Shown: positions 26,355 through 35,424 of the stretch, piece after piece
Numbering within the stretch: position 1 is the first letter of the stretch
Layout of the letters: every line of letters begins with the position of its first letter
DNA from: WLMZ01 sp031367435
Lineage (GTDB): Bacteria > Actinomycetota > Acidimicrobiia > Acidimicrobiales > Ilumatobacteraceae
Direction of reading: 5' to 3'
Length of the DNA stretch: 64,000 nt
Assembly (NCBI GenBank): GCA_031367435.1
Contig: JANLPV010000040.1
Location: 55,474 to 119,473, forward strand
Position numbers and translations under genes: made by a program
The notes under the pieces: model-generated
Told to the model about the DNA's origin: nothing
Seen by the model: only the letters and a program-made list of their open reading frames with translations
Databases searched by the model: none

Positions 26355-27752
26355 TTAGAAGCCCTTTCCTTGCGAGGTCTCGGCGAATTGTTGGACGAGC
26401 GATCGTGTTGCCTCAGCCCAACGTTGTCCACGCTCGGCCTCGCTCGCGGTGTCGGTGAGTGCCGACGCGTGTTGCTGACGGCGTTGTTGCTGATCGCCAG
26501 CAAGGTTCGACGACGGTTGCCCGTGGCGCCCGTCCGTGCCGGCATCAGCCGTGGCTGCGGCATTGTTCGCCCGTACGGTCTGATCGATCGTTCGTTCTAC
26601 TTGCCGCACCCAGCCTTTACCCAGCGAGCCGGTTGGATCGGATACAACAGCGAGCGACGCGCGGCCTCCTTCGAAACGCACCGCGACGCGAGCGCCATCG
26701 AGGTCGAGCGCGAGCCGCTGCACCTCGCGGTTTGGTGCCATCGCCTGCACGTAACGAATACGGTCAACGTTGTACACGCCCGTGCTGTTCGGCACGAGTG
26801 GTTGCGTGTGCGTGCTTGCGCCGACGTTGTCGCCAATCGCGCTGCGGGGCGCAGCGCTCGTCGCGTCGTTCAGCCCGGTGGTGGCGGTGTTCGAAACGGG
26901 GGCAGTGGTTTCATTGGCCATCGCGCTGACCTTCTTCGAACTCGCGCGAGCGCTCGATGCCACCACTGTCGCCGAAGCCGCTGTGGCATCGGCCTGACTC
27001 GCGTTGTCGACCGAGGTTGATAATGCCGTAGATGTCGCCGCGCGTGAGGTCTCGTCGTGCCCATCTTGAACGACTGGCGTAGTGACTTGCGGACCGGCTG
27101 GCGGAGTGGCTGGCGGAGTGGCGGATATGGCGATCGAAGCCGACGTTGCATCGCCCGGTGCCAGCGCGTTTGGTGCTGGCGCGTTTGGTGCTGGCGCGTT
27201 TGGTGTCAGCGAGTTTGGTGCTGGCGAGTTTGGTGCCTGCGTGATTGGTGCCTGGGCTACCGATGCAGCCGCCGCAATTCGCGTCGCCGTCGGCGGTTTC
27301 TGGATCGCGACGATCGGCTGAGTTGCTGCCGATTGCGCTTGCGACGCCTGAACGGCACTGGCTGTTGCTTGCTCGAGTATCGACAACGATGGCGACAAGG
27401 GAGATGCGGCCCTCGGTGCTTGCGCAGGCGCGTTCACTTGGGTGGGGCCGTCGTTGTTGTCGTTCGAACGTGGTTGATCGCCTACTGCGACCTGAGGGGC
27501 GGTCGTCATCTCAACGACTGAGGTCGACGCGGCGGTGGCATACGTAACGAGCATGGTTGGTGTGAGGGTCGGGGCAGTCGTGATCGTCGTGGCGGCAGGC
27601 TCGCCATCAGCTGTTGGGACGCCGTCAGAGGCGGTGCCGGCAGCGGCAGCGGCGAGCATTGCCACGAGCGCGTTCGAAAAGCCAACGGGGTCAGCGTTGT
27701 TCGCCCTCTCGGTCAGCGTTTCCTCGGTTCGCACGGACAGTTTCTCGATCAC
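26355..27752 (-). CDS. fliK: Flagellar hook-length control protein FliK-like
   Basis: I chose GTG 27752 (VIEKLSVRTE); the frame extends upstream with a basic sequence that looks non-coding. The 465-aa product is Ala/Thr/Pro-rich, as FliK rulers are. It contains a pentapeptide array close to NAPAP (about residues 165-200). A C-terminal globular part (VQRLALDLDGARVAVRFEGG, RASLAVVSDPTG) resembles the FliK C-domain. It ends one base before flgD. The assignment rests on position, composition and the C-terminal pattern. Confidence 0.75.
   Translation of the reverse strand: MIEKLSVRTEETLTERANNADPVGFSNALVAMLAAAAAGTASDGVPTADGEPAATTITTAPTLTPTMLVTYATAASTSVVEMTTAPQVAVGDQPRSNDNNDGPTQVNAPAQAPRAASPLSPSLSILEQATASAVQASQAQSAATQPIVAIQKPPTATRIAAAASVAQAPITQAPNSPAPNSLTPNAPAPNAPAPNALAPGDATSASIAISATPPATPPAGPQVTTPVVQDGHDETSRAATSTALSTSVDNASQADATAASATVVASSARASSKKVSAMANETTAPVSNTATTGLNDATSAAPRSAIGDNVGASTHTQPLVPNSTGVYNVDRIRYVQAMAPNREVQRLALDLDGARVAVRFEGGRASLAVVSDPTGSLGKGWVRQVERTIDQTVRANNAAATADAGTDGRHGQPSSNLAGDQQQRRQQHASALTDTASEAERGQRWAEATRSLVQQFAETSQGKGF
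27156..27255. repeat. 15-nt tandem repeats inside fliK
   Basis: About six to seven copies of a 15-nt unit close to GCGTTTGGTGCTGGC encode the pentapeptide repeat in the ruler part of FliK. Copies at the left are nearly identical; those at the right have diverged. Because the unit is a multiple of three, changes in copy number would alter protein length without a frameshift. Confidence 0.8.
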
Positions 27753-27903
27753 TGGAATCCCACTACAACAGTCGGACCGGTCGTTGACCGGTCGTTGGAC
27801 CTGCCGTCCGTGGCAGCACTTCGTTCGGATGCTCCGTGCATTCCGCTGATCGGCTCTCGCCGATTTCATTCAAGGACCGGTCGATATCCGGTCTGACGTG
27901 TTC

Positions 27904-28650
27904 CTAAGGCGCGGTCGAGCGATCTCCGTTGAGATAGTCGCGACGACCGAGAAGTTTGGTGATGTAGTTCGCGGTGAATTGATCGGGCACTCCGCCCGCG
28001 CGTTTCACCGCACCTTGACCCGCCGCGTATGAGGCAATCGCCAGTGGCATGTTGCCGTCGTTGCGGTCGATGAGATAGCGATACAACCGCGCCGAACCAT
28101 CAATGTTCTGCATCGGATCGCGCGGATCGACATGTAGCCACTCGGCTGTTTCCGGCATGAGTTGGCCGAGGCCTATCGCTCCGGTACGTGACACGGCGTC
28201 CGGGTGATAGGACGACTCGGTCCAGAACACAGCTGCCAAGAATGCCGGATCGAGGTTGTACCTGTCGGCAGCGGCTTGAATCGCTGGTGCGAGAGCCTTA
28301 CCGCGCTCGTTTGGCACCCGATCGACCCACACGCCTTCTGGCGTCGTGGTACCAGAAGTTCCTGCTAGTGAGCTATATGTCGTTGGATCGTACGTTGCAG
28401 AGCGGGTTGAAAATCGGGTGATCCGAGCTGGTTGCGTTGTCGGCGTAGACGGCATTGACCCCGTCGCGGTGGCGATGCTGGTGTTGGTGGCGATGCTGGT
28501 GTTGGTGTCGATGCTGGTGTTGTTGGTGATGCTCGCCGAATCAGCAAGTTGGGCGCCGAACCGGTCGCGAAGATCGGCGAGCGCCGCAGGAGGTTGGGTC
28601 ATCGACGCGACCCGCGACATGATCAAACTCACGGCGGCCGGAGCGTTCAT
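27904..28650 (-). CDS. Lytic transglycosylase (SLT domain)
   Basis: The start is ATG 28650 in an ATGA overlap with the FliJ-like gene. The 248-aa product has no signal peptide. An 18-nt, six-residue repeat (TNTSIA, three to four copies) lies at about 44-60. The SLT catalytic domain follows: FLAAVFWTESSYHPDAVSRT (catalytic Glu in WTESS), GAIGLGQLMPETAEWL and IASYAAGQGAVKRAGG. It cuts glycan strands and probably opens the wall for the rod, the role FlgJ plays elsewhere. Export may go through the flagellar gate (inference). Confidence 0.9.
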   Translation of the reverse strand: MNAPAAVSLIMSRVASMTQPPAALADLRDRFGAQLADSASITNNTSIDTNTSIATNTSIATATGSMPSTPTTQPARITRFSTRSATYDPTTYSSLAGTSGTTTPEGVWVDRVPNERGKALAPAIQAAADRYNLDPAFLAAVFWTESSYHPDAVSRTGAIGLGQLMPETAEWLHVDPRDPMQNIDGSARLYRYLIDRNDGNMPLAIASYAAGQGAVKRAGGVPDQFTANYITKLLGRRDYLNGDRSTAP

Positions 28651-29072
28651 CGAGGCTTCCTGGCGGCAGCAGCATTCTCATCGAGCGTGCGCTGTTGCGT
28701 GCGCTGATACTCGAGGTTGACGGCCGCGATGCGCCGACCCACGAGCCGTTCTGCCGCTTTGCGATCTGCGGTGGCAGCCATGGCGTCGCGGCGTGTGTCG
28801 TCGAGCGTTTGGTGAGCGAGGACCGAACGTCGCGAGGCAGTGAGCGCGGTCTCGCGCAACGCGCTGGCCGTCCCCACCGCAGTCATCAGGTCGATAGCGG
28901 CCAAAGGCCCAGTGTTCGACGAGAGAGGATGTTTACCAGCACGATGATGAGCATGTGCGGCAGCCTCAGCCGCTGCATGTGCAGTCACGGCCGCAGCAGC
29001 CGCTGCGCTACCCGCTAGGTTTTCGACAATGGTTCGCACGCGCACCACGACATCTCCACGTTGGCGACTCAC
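28647..29072 (-). CDS. FliJ-like flagellar export protein
   Basis: The start is GTG 29072 in a GTGA overlap with fliI. The 141-aa product is a long charged helix, Ala- and Arg-rich, with RDAMAATADRKAAERLVGRR and LEYQRTQQRTLDENAA at the end. FliJ is a coiled-coil central stalk of the FliI ATPase and is encoded directly after fliI in most flagellar operons. Sequence conservation is weak, so the call rests mainly on position, size and coiled-coil character. Confidence 0.65.
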   Translation of the reverse strand: MSRQRGDVVVRVRTIVENLAGSAAAAAAVTAHAAAEAAAHAHHRAGKHPLSSNTGPLAAIDLMTAVGTASALRETALTASRRSVLAHQTLDDTRRDAMAATADRKAAERLVGRRIAAVNLEYQRTQQRTLDENAAAARKPR

Positions 29073-30523
29073 GATGGCTCCATCTGTTCGGCGATGCGGG
29101 CAAGAGTCGCAAACGTTTCATCGATGGAAGAGACATCGTTGGTTCGTTGCCTGCAGAGTTCAATGATCGCCGGGCTCATCGCAAGACCTTCATCGGCCTC
29201 GGGATTACTTCCCGGCGCGTAGGCACCCACCTCCACAAGGTCGCGAACCGCGTCGGCCGCTGCAAGCGCACGCCGGGCGCGATCGGCAATAGCCAGTTGT
29301 GCCGGGTCAAGAACCTTTGAGGCAAGTCGAGAGATTGACAGGAGTGGATCGACAGCTGGATAGCGACCGGCATGAGCCAGACGACGATCCAACACGATGT
29401 GACCGTCGAGGATGCCTCGTACGGTGTCGGCTATTGGATCGTTGTGGTCGTCGCCATCGACGAGCACTGTGTAGATAGCGGTGATTGAGCCGTGCTCACG
29501 CGGGCCCGTTCGTTCGAGTAACCGCGGCAGCGCCGCAAACACCGACGGCGTAAACCCGCGAGCAGTTGGTGGCTCACCAGCAGCGAGGCCGACCTCGCGT
29601 TGCGCGAGCGCAAAGCGTGTCAGCGAGTCACAGAGAAACAGAACGTCGCGACCTTCGTCGGCAAGTTGTTCGGCGATTGCTGTGGCGTATCGCAGCGCAC
29701 GTACGCGCACGAGTGCGGGTTGGTCAGATGTAGCGACAACGACGGCTGCGCGTTTGGCTGCTTCGTGTCCGAGATCGTCCTCAAGAAACTCGCGAACTTC
29801 ACGTCCGCGTTCGCCCACCAGGCAGATGACAACGCAGTCAGCGTCGGCACCGCGAGCAATCATGCCGAGCAACGTTGATTTACCGACACCCGATCCGGCG
29901 AAGAGTCCCACGCGTTGCCCGCGAGCCAAGGTCGTGAATGCGTCGAGGACGCGCACGCCGACCGGCATGGGTTTTGTGATGCGTTGACGCGACAGCGGCG
30001 CAGGTACGGGACGGTCGATGAGCCCTCGCGCCGCGAGCACAGGGCCCTTTGCGTCTATCGGTCGGCCGAGCGCGTCCACGACGCGTCCGAGCAAACCGGT
30101 GCCAAGCGGTTGCCCGCTCGCAAGCGTTGGTCGGGCCCGATCGCCACACGTGAGACCCGTGGGTTCGCCGAGCATCGCCAGACGAACTTCGCCGTCTCCG
30201 GCAGCCACCACTTCGGCGTCAAGTGATCCAGTCGTGCCATCCACGGCTACGGCGGTGCCCATCGAAAGGCGCACACCGCGAATGCCGACTTCCATCCCTC
30301 GAATGACGGTGACCGTGCCGCACACCGGTAACGCAATCGGTAGCCCCGCAGGTTCGAGATCGATGCGGTCGAGATCGGGGCCGAGTTCGTCAGGGTCGCG
30401 ACCAGCCCACGCGAGCGATCTGTTTCGTGGCGAAGCCCAAGTGCCCGAACGCGGGCGCGAACCAGAAAAGGGCGACGTTGTGGCCACCGTGCCGGACGCG
30501 TCTGGGATCGACGGTTGGCTCAT
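29069..30523 (-). CDS. fliI: Flagellar export ATPase FliI
   Basis: The start is ATG 30523 in an ATGA overlap with fliH. The 484-aa protein has the Walker A motif GLFAGSGVGKSTLLGMIARG, CLVGERGREVREFLEDDL, the Walker B segment DVLFLCDSLTRFALAQREVG and the family motif GEPPTARGFTPSVFAALPRL. The first 35 residues are Ser/Pro-rich and not conserved. It energises substrate unfolding and entry at the export gate with FliH and FliJ. Confidence 0.96.
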   Translation of the reverse strand: MSQPSIPDASGTVATTSPFSGSRPRSGTWASPRNRSLAWAGRDPDELGPDLDRIDLEPAGLPIALPVCGTVTVIRGMEVGIRGVRLSMGTAVAVDGTTGSLDAEVVAAGDGEVRLAMLGEPTGLTCGDRARPTLASGQPLGTGLLGRVVDALGRPIDAKGPVLAARGLIDRPVPAPLSRQRITKPMPVGVRVLDAFTTLARGQRVGLFAGSGVGKSTLLGMIARGADADCVVICLVGERGREVREFLEDDLGHEAAKRAAVVVATSDQPALVRVRALRYATAIAEQLADEGRDVLFLCDSLTRFALAQREVGLAAGEPPTARGFTPSVFAALPRLLERTGPREHGSITAIYTVLVDGDDHNDPIADTVRGILDGHIVLDRRLAHAGRYPAVDPLLSISRLASKVLDPAQLAIADRARRALAAADAVRDLVEVGAYAPGSNPEADEGLAMSPAIIELCRQRTNDVSSIDETFATLARIAEQMEPS

Positions 30524-31080
30524 CGGGGATCTACCGCGAGATGCATTTCGAGGGCCTCGCGTGCTGCCTCCATGTAACGCTCGAACGTGCCTTCGGCGTC
30601 GGCCCATTCGCTACTCAACCGAAACTCGCCCGGCGCAAGACTGTGATCGTTCGCAAGGGTGAGTGTTTGGCCGTTGGGAGGGCGATTGGCGATGGCATCG
30701 CTTGCTGTGCCGAAGTCGTTTGGATGCACCGACAGGCAGATTGGACCTGGATCAAATGTCGCGAGTACCTCGCCGATACGTACCAGAAGGCCCGCAGTGC
30801 GTGCCTCAGGAATGTGGCGCAGCGTGGTTGTGACCAAGAGCTCGGCCACCTCGATGACACGTTGTGTCATGGCGCGAGACGCGTCGGCGATAGCTGCGAG
30901 ACACCGATCGATGTGCCCGTCGATCACCATGAGGTCTCGCCGGCCCGCGTCGCGTCCGGTCTTGTCGCCCAGTTCGTAGCCCTGCTCGTATGCCGCGAGC
31001 GCGACCGAGTCCCAGCCGGGGGGAGCTGGGACATCGATCGGCGCGTGGCCAAAGGTGGGTCGCTGGAGTACTCGTGTCAC
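30520..31080 (-). CDS. fliH: Flagellar assembly protein FliH
   Basis: The start is GTG 31080 in a GTGA overlap with fliG. The 186-aa product has a central helix (AYEQGYELGDKTGRDAGRRD) followed by an alpha-beta domain with LVTTTLRHIPEARTAGLLVR, ICLSVHPNDF and DAEGTFERYMEAAREAL, as in FliH/SctL. It regulates FliI and links it to the C-ring. The position between fliG and fliI is canonical. Confidence 0.85.
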   Translation of the reverse strand: MTRVLQRPTFGHAPIDVPAPPGWDSVALAAYEQGYELGDKTGRDAGRRDLMVIDGHIDRCLAAIADASRAMTQRVIEVAELLVTTTLRHIPEARTAGLLVRIGEVLATFDPGPICLSVHPNDFGTASDAIANRPPNGQTLTLANDHSLAPGEFRLSSEWADAEGTFERYMEAAREALEMHLAVDPR

Positions 31081-32168
31081 GAGATGAAGTCCCCGCCGCC
31101 ACCGCCGCGCATGAGCACGATTCGGCCTTCTTCTTCGAGCTTGCGGGCGCCACGAACGATCTCTTGCTGTGCGCCTTCGACATCGGTGCGGCGCACCATG
31201 CCCAGTGTTGACGCGTATTCAGTGACATCTTCGGCGGCGCGCTTGGAAAGGTTCTGTTCGATCTTCTCGCGAACCGGCAGAGCAGCGTCCTTGAGTGCCA
31301 ATGCGATAGTTCGCGTGTCGGCCACTCGAAGGACCTCCTGTAGACCTCTGTCGTCGAGATGGGTGATGTCTTCGAACACAAACATCAGATCGCGTACGGC
31401 AATCGCCAGTGCGGGGTCCGATCGTTCAAGATCCCCGAGCACAACTTTTTCGGTGTCGCGACCGACATTGTTCAAGAGTTGCGCCAACGGCTTGATCCCA
31501 CCACGCGAGTGAGAGGGTTCGCTCGATGTGCCCGCACCCGCGCGGCGCAACAGGGCGAGCTCGACTTCGGCGACGACATCTGGATCGCTCGCGTCCATCT
31601 TTGCGTAACGAGACGCGACATCTGAACGAAGATCTGACGGAAGGCCCTCGATGATCTGTGCCGACGTACCAACGGGCAAGTGCGCGAGCACGAGTGCGAT
31701 CACTTGAGGATGCTCGGGTTCGAGATACGACACGATCTGTGCGGTCGATCGGCCGCGAAGGAACTGAAAAGGCACGCTCGATGAAGCGGCCATGATCTGT
31801 TCGAGAATGGCATCGGCGTCCGCGCCGTGACTGCGACGAAGCAGATCACGGGCCTTATCCACGCCGCCGGCCACTGCGTATGACTGGGCGACGGCTTCGT
31901 CGCGAAGTCGTGTTACTACTTCTTTTACCTGTGCAAGCGGCACGCGTGGCATGTCTTTGACTTCACGAATGATTGCCTCGACTTCAGGTGCGGAGAAGTG
32001 ACTGAGCACCTTTGCACCCATCTCGGTACCGAGCGAGGCGACAACGATGGCGACGCGTCGCGCGCCGGGGAAACCGCGTTCGTAGCTCGCCACTGTCGAC
32101 GGAGTTGGAGCCTCCTCTACCTCAGTGCGTTCGGCGACTGCTGCGCCTCCGCTTCGGCGGCGGCTCAT
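31077..32168 (-). CDS. fliG: Flagellar motor switch protein FliG
   Basis: The start is ATG 32168 in an ATGA overlap with fliF. The 363-aa protein has the N-domain (RVAIVVASLGTEMGAKVLSH), the EHPQ motif in YLEPEHPQVIALVLAHLPVG, the MDASDP loop, and a C-domain with FVFEDITHLDDRGLQEVLR and ALALKDAALPVREKIEQNLS, the charged torque helix. It is the rotor protein that meets the MotA stator. Confidence 0.96.
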   Translation of the reverse strand: MSRRRSGGAAVAERTEVEEAPTPSTVASYERGFPGARRVAIVVASLGTEMGAKVLSHFSAPEVEAIIREVKDMPRVPLAQVKEVVTRLRDEAVAQSYAVAGGVDKARDLLRRSHGADADAILEQIMAASSSVPFQFLRGRSTAQIVSYLEPEHPQVIALVLAHLPVGTSAQIIEGLPSDLRSDVASRYAKMDASDPDVVAEVELALLRRAGAGTSSEPSHSRGGIKPLAQLLNNVGRDTEKVVLGDLERSDPALAIAVRDLMFVFEDITHLDDRGLQEVLRVADTRTIALALKDAALPVREKIEQNLSKRAAEDVTEYASTLGMVRRTDVEGAQQEIVRGARKLEEEGRIVLMRGGGGGDFIS

Positions 32169-33826
32169 TGCGCCATCCAAGAACTCAGCAGGGCTGCGAG
32201 CGACTCAGGACTTTCGGCCATCATTCGCTCGAGGTCACCTTTGATCTCATCGACAGCGGCACGCTCCGGATCTGGCGCGTGAGCGTTCCAGGCATTCGCT
32301 ACCGGCATTGCTGCTGTCGGAGCGATGGGTTCGTTCTTGCCACCCTTCTTCTGCTTTGCGCCTTTGCCGGTCGCGACGCCCGCCATCATGGCTCGCTGAC
32401 GATCCTTCTTCTTGCGGCGACGGCGCATGTACAACGCAATGATCAGCATGACGAACGCCCCACCACCCGCCGCCGCGGCGAGCAGGTTTGTCTGTGGCTT
32501 TGCGGCAGCGGTCGCAACGCCACCAGTACCAGGATCAGTGATCAGATTGCCGGCGGCAGTGGCTGCCACCGGAACCATCGCAACCTCGATCGTGTCGCCG
32601 CGTTTGGTGTCGATGCCGGCCGCTGAACCGATGAGGCGTGACAGCATTGCATCATCAACCTTTGTGGTATTTGCGGCGGCCGCGTCGTTGGCTCCGGCGG
32701 CTGCGCTGCCTGCGGCCGCAGGCCCGTTCGGCACGGGTACAACGACTGCGATGGAAAGCTTGGTCACTGACGGCGTACTCGTCGTCGATTTCGTAATCGT
32801 GCGATCGCCAGGCGTGAAGGTGGTCGTCTTGTCCGATTTGTTGTAGGTGCCGTTGCCCGAACCAGATGCACCAACGGGACCGCCATCAACACCTGTCACG
32901 CCACCTGCGGGTGCACCCGTTCCAGTCCACGTCTCGGTTGATTCGTGCGCGGCAACTTGGGTGTTCTTGTTCGGATCGATCACTTCCTTCTCAACGGTCG
33001 ACTCTGTGAAGTCCAGTACGGCGCGAACCTCCACGGTTGCACCCGCCTCACCTGAGAGCGTGCGCGCGAGTTCGGTGAGGCGGCCCGACAGCTGCGACTC
33101 GAAGTCGCGAGTGATCTCGATGTTCTTGGTCGATCCACCAGAGGCAGCGTCCTGACCCGGTGCCCGTAACAACGCGCCATCCGACGAGGCGATCGTCACT
33201 TGATCGGCGCTGAGACCTTCTACAGATGATGCGATCATGTTCGCAACAGTGTCGATTTGCTTTTTCGTGAGTTCGTGCCGGAGCGAGAGCATCACAGAAG
33301 CCGTCGGCACCTTGGTCTTGCCGGCACCATTGCCGATGAAGATCGATTGCTCAGGAATGCTCAGCTGCACGTTCGCGCCGGCGACAGGCTCCATGGCGAG
33401 CAGCGTGCGGGCAAGTTCGCCTTCCAGCGCCCGCTCGTAATTCACACGCTGCTCGAAGTCGCTGCTGGCAAGGCCCTGATTGGCAAAGATCTCGTCGAAG
33501 CCCTTCGGTACTGCTTGACCAGTCACGCCTTCTCCGGCGAGCGCGAGGCGAACCGACGCCAGCTGATCGGTTGGCACCATGATGCGGCTGCCGTTGCCGT
33601 CGAGCTTATGAGGCACACCCTTGGCGTCGAGTTTGGTCAACACATCCGAAGCGGTCTTGTCGTCGACATTCGCGTACAGCACCGAGTACTTGATCTCGGT
33701 GACTTTGCCGTACACGAAGTACGCGCCGAGCGAGAGGCCCAAGACGGCCGTGACGAGTCCAGCTCGTTGGCCAACGGTGAGGCCCTTCCAAGAGGTCGCG
33801 AGACCGTCGAGCTGTTGATTCTTCAT
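32165..33826 (-). CDS. fliF: Flagellar MS-ring protein FliF
   Basis: The 553-aa protein has two membrane helices, QRAGLVTAVLGLSLGAYFVY near residue 20 and AAAGGGAFVMLIIALYM near 455. Ring-building motifs lie between them (YSVLYANVDDKTASDVLTKL, VNYERALEGELARTLLAMEP, ANVQLSIPEQSIF). The C-terminal LERMMAESPESLAALLSSWM is the FliG-binding end. It forms the MS ring that starts flagellar assembly. Confidence 0.96.
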   Translation of the reverse strand: MKNQQLDGLATSWKGLTVGQRAGLVTAVLGLSLGAYFVYGKVTEIKYSVLYANVDDKTASDVLTKLDAKGVPHKLDGNGSRIMVPTDQLASVRLALAGEGVTGQAVPKGFDEIFANQGLASSDFEQRVNYERALEGELARTLLAMEPVAGANVQLSIPEQSIFIGNGAGKTKVPTASVMLSLRHELTKKQIDTVANMIASSVEGLSADQVTIASSDGALLRAPGQDAASGGSTKNIEITRDFESQLSGRLTELARTLSGEAGATVEVRAVLDFTESTVEKEVIDPNKNTQVAAHESTETWTGTGAPAGGVTGVDGGPVGASGSGNGTYNKSDKTTTFTPGDRTITKSTTSTPSVTKLSIAVVVPVPNGPAAAGSAAAGANDAAAANTTKVDDAMLSRLIGSAAGIDTKRGDTIEVAMVPVAATAAGNLITDPGTGGVATAAAKPQTNLLAAAAGGGAFVMLIIALYMRRRRKKKDRQRAMMAGVATGKGAKQKKGGKNEPIAPTAAMPVANAWNAHAPDPERAAVDEIKGDLERMMAESPESLAALLSSWMAQ

Positions 33827-33835
33827 CGAATGTCC

Positions 33836-34135
33836 TTAGACCTGCACGTTGATGATCGACTGATACGCCTCGAGACCGCGGGTGCGGATCTCATTGACGA
33901 TGGACATTCCAAGGTTGGCTTTGCTTGTAGCCGCCATGACGTCGGAGATCTGCACGTTGCCGCCGGCGGCCATCGAGGAGACGAGGTTGTCTGCCTTTTT
34001 CTCCATGTTGCCGACCGAGTCGAGACTCTTGGCGATGGCGTCGCCGAATCCGGCTGGCGCAGGCTTGGAAGCTCCGGATGTTGCAGAGGTCGAGGCGATG
34101 CTGCCGACTCCGCCGATCGGTGGGAGAGCGCTCAC
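33836..34135 (-). CDS. fliE: Flagellar hook-basal body protein FliE
   Basis: The start is GTG 34135, and the product is 99 aa. The FliE core is clear: GFGDAIAKSLDSVGNMEKKA, ISDVMAATSKANLGMSIVNE and TRGLEAYQSIINVQV. FliE joins the MS ring to the rod and is among the first export substrates. It lies between flgC and fliF with very short gaps. Confidence 0.95.
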   Translation of the reverse strand: MSALPPIGGVGSIASTSATSGASKPAPAGFGDAIAKSLDSVGNMEKKADNLVSSMAAGGNVQISDVMAATSKANLGMSIVNEIRTRGLEAYQSIINVQV

Positions 34136-34136
34136 G

Positions 34137-34550
34137 TCAGCCTCGGCCCAGCGTCGTCGTGACCTGCAGTGCGTCGCGGGTTTCCTTGAAGACGGTCATG
34201 TTCGCCTGATACGTGCGGCTAGCGATGATCATGTCGCCAAGCTGGCCGGCAAGATCAACGACGGCACCTTGCACGTAGCCCTGATCGTCGGCCAGTGGAT
34301 TTTCGGGGTCATAGGCCATGGCCGGATCGCCTTGCGAATCGAGCACTTGCCCAACGATGACCCCACCGCCTTGTGATGTGTCGGTTGCGAGTGGCATAGC
34401 TACGACCATGCGTGCCCGGAACGGCTCCTGGCCCGGCGTTGTCTGAGTATTCACGTTTGCAATGTTGTGGGCGATCGTGTCGAGCCAATATTTGTTGTAG
34501 CCGAGCCCTGTACGAGCGATGTCAATGCCGGAAAATGGTCCGTGATTCAT
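34137..34550 (-). CDS. flgC: Proximal rod protein FlgC
   Basis: The 137-aa product has the rod motif DTIAHNIANVNTQTTPGQEP and the typical FlgC middle and end: AYDPENPLADDQGYVQGAVV, DMIIASRTYQANMTVFKETR. It overlaps flgB by ATGA and precedes fliE by one base. Confidence 0.95.
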   Translation of the reverse strand: MNHGPFSGIDIARTGLGYNKYWLDTIAHNIANVNTQTTPGQEPFRARMVVAMPLATDTSQGGGVIVGQVLDSQGDPAMAYDPENPLADDQGYVQGAVVDLAGQLGDMIIASRTYQANMTVFKETRDALQVTTTLGRG

Positions 34551-34891
34551 CGTCCGACCCCAGCTGCTGCCTTGAGTAGATCGATCTTGTAGTTGAACCC
34601 CGACACCATCACTTGCCGCTCGAGCGACGACTTCGTCATGTCGGTCAGCTCGTTCTCGATGCTGACGCTGTTGCCGGTCTTGTCGACGAGATCCTCGCCG
34701 CCTGCGAGCGTGGGACTCTCGCCGGGTGCTGCCTTGCCGCTGCGAAGTGCATCGGCCAGGTTCCGTTCGAAGTTCACTCGTTGCGAGCGATACAGCGGAG
34801 AGTTGGCGTTGGCGATGTTGTGCGCAACGGTGTCAAGTCGCAGCTGCAGTCCGCCGAGCGTGTATTCAACTGTGTTGAGAAGTGGGTCCAT
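34547..34891 (-). CDS. flgB: Proximal rod protein FlgB
   Basis: The start is ATG 34891 with GAGG seven bases upstream. The 114-aa product has DTVAHNIANANSPLYRSQRV near the N-terminus and ELTDMTKSSLERQVMVSGFN near the C-terminus, as in FlgB. It is the first gene of the large basal-body operon that runs down to flagellar export and junction genes. Confidence 0.93.
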   Translation of the reverse strand: MDPLLNTVEYTLGGLQLRLDTVAHNIANANSPLYRSQRVNFERNLADALRSGKAAPGESPTLAGGEDLVDKTGNSVSIENELTDMTKSSLERQVMVSGFNYKIDLLKAAAGVGR

Positions 34892-35124
34892 GGGGAAACC
34901 TCGATGTACGCGGCATCCGTGCAAATCATGAACCCGTCCGTGGGCCCGCCTTGAACTACGCCAGCCCTATCGGCACGCCACGACGATCGTTCTAGGTTCC
35001 CGTCCACGTCTCGCCCGTCGTCCCCCATGAATGGGTGCGGTGTGAGCCAGCGTGTGGCCAGCGTGTGGCCAGGATCGCGCCCATTGAAGCTGGTGACGCG
35101 GTAGACCCACGTCGGCACCTTTAC
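34892..35124. promoter_or_regulatory. Intergenic region upstream of flgB, with an 11-nt tandem duplication
   Basis: This 233-bp gap carries no gene. It should hold the promoter of the basal-body operon, but I could not place convincing -35 and -10 elements. CCAGCGTGTGG is repeated directly (35047-35057 and 35058-35068). Confidence 0.45.
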
Positions 35125-35424
35125 TCAGCTATTGAGCTGGCTCGTGGTGTAGCCGGACACGCCGCGTCCGGTGCGCGCGAGTTCGGCGCGTCGTCGGCCG
35201 AGGTCGGCGAGCTCGACGGCGACAGCGGCTCGCCGTGCTGTCAGAGCGGCGATTACCCGCTGCAGAATCACGGCGTCGATTTGGCTCGCAGCGACGCTTC
35301 CTGGCAGCGACGCGATGTCGATGCGCAGGCCGTCTTCGAGCACTTCATCAACTGCGTCCTCGGAGCTCGTCGAATTTCCAAACACATCGTCGGCCGTTTC
35401 GAGCCACGAGCCGAGTCCGCTCAT
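35125..35424 (-). CDS. Small protein in the FliT position
   Basis: The start is ATG 35424 in an ATGA overlap with fliS. The 99-aa product is acidic at the N-terminus and has a long amphipathic helix (LQRVIAALTARRAAVAVELA, DLGRRRAELARTG). FliT, the FliD chaperone, is a short helical protein usually encoded after fliS. The sequence match is weak, so FliT is inferred from place and size. Confidence 0.55.
   Translation of the reverse strand: MSGLGSWLETADDVFGNSTSSEDAVDEVLEDGLRIDIASLPGSVAASQIDAVILQRVIAALTARRAAVAVELADLGRRRAELARTGRGVSGYTTSQLNS

Noticed and set aside
33257..34162. A 301-codon plus-strand open frame across fliF and fliE
   Set aside because: It is the mirror of two well-conserved flagellar genes; no ribosome site or family pattern was seen.
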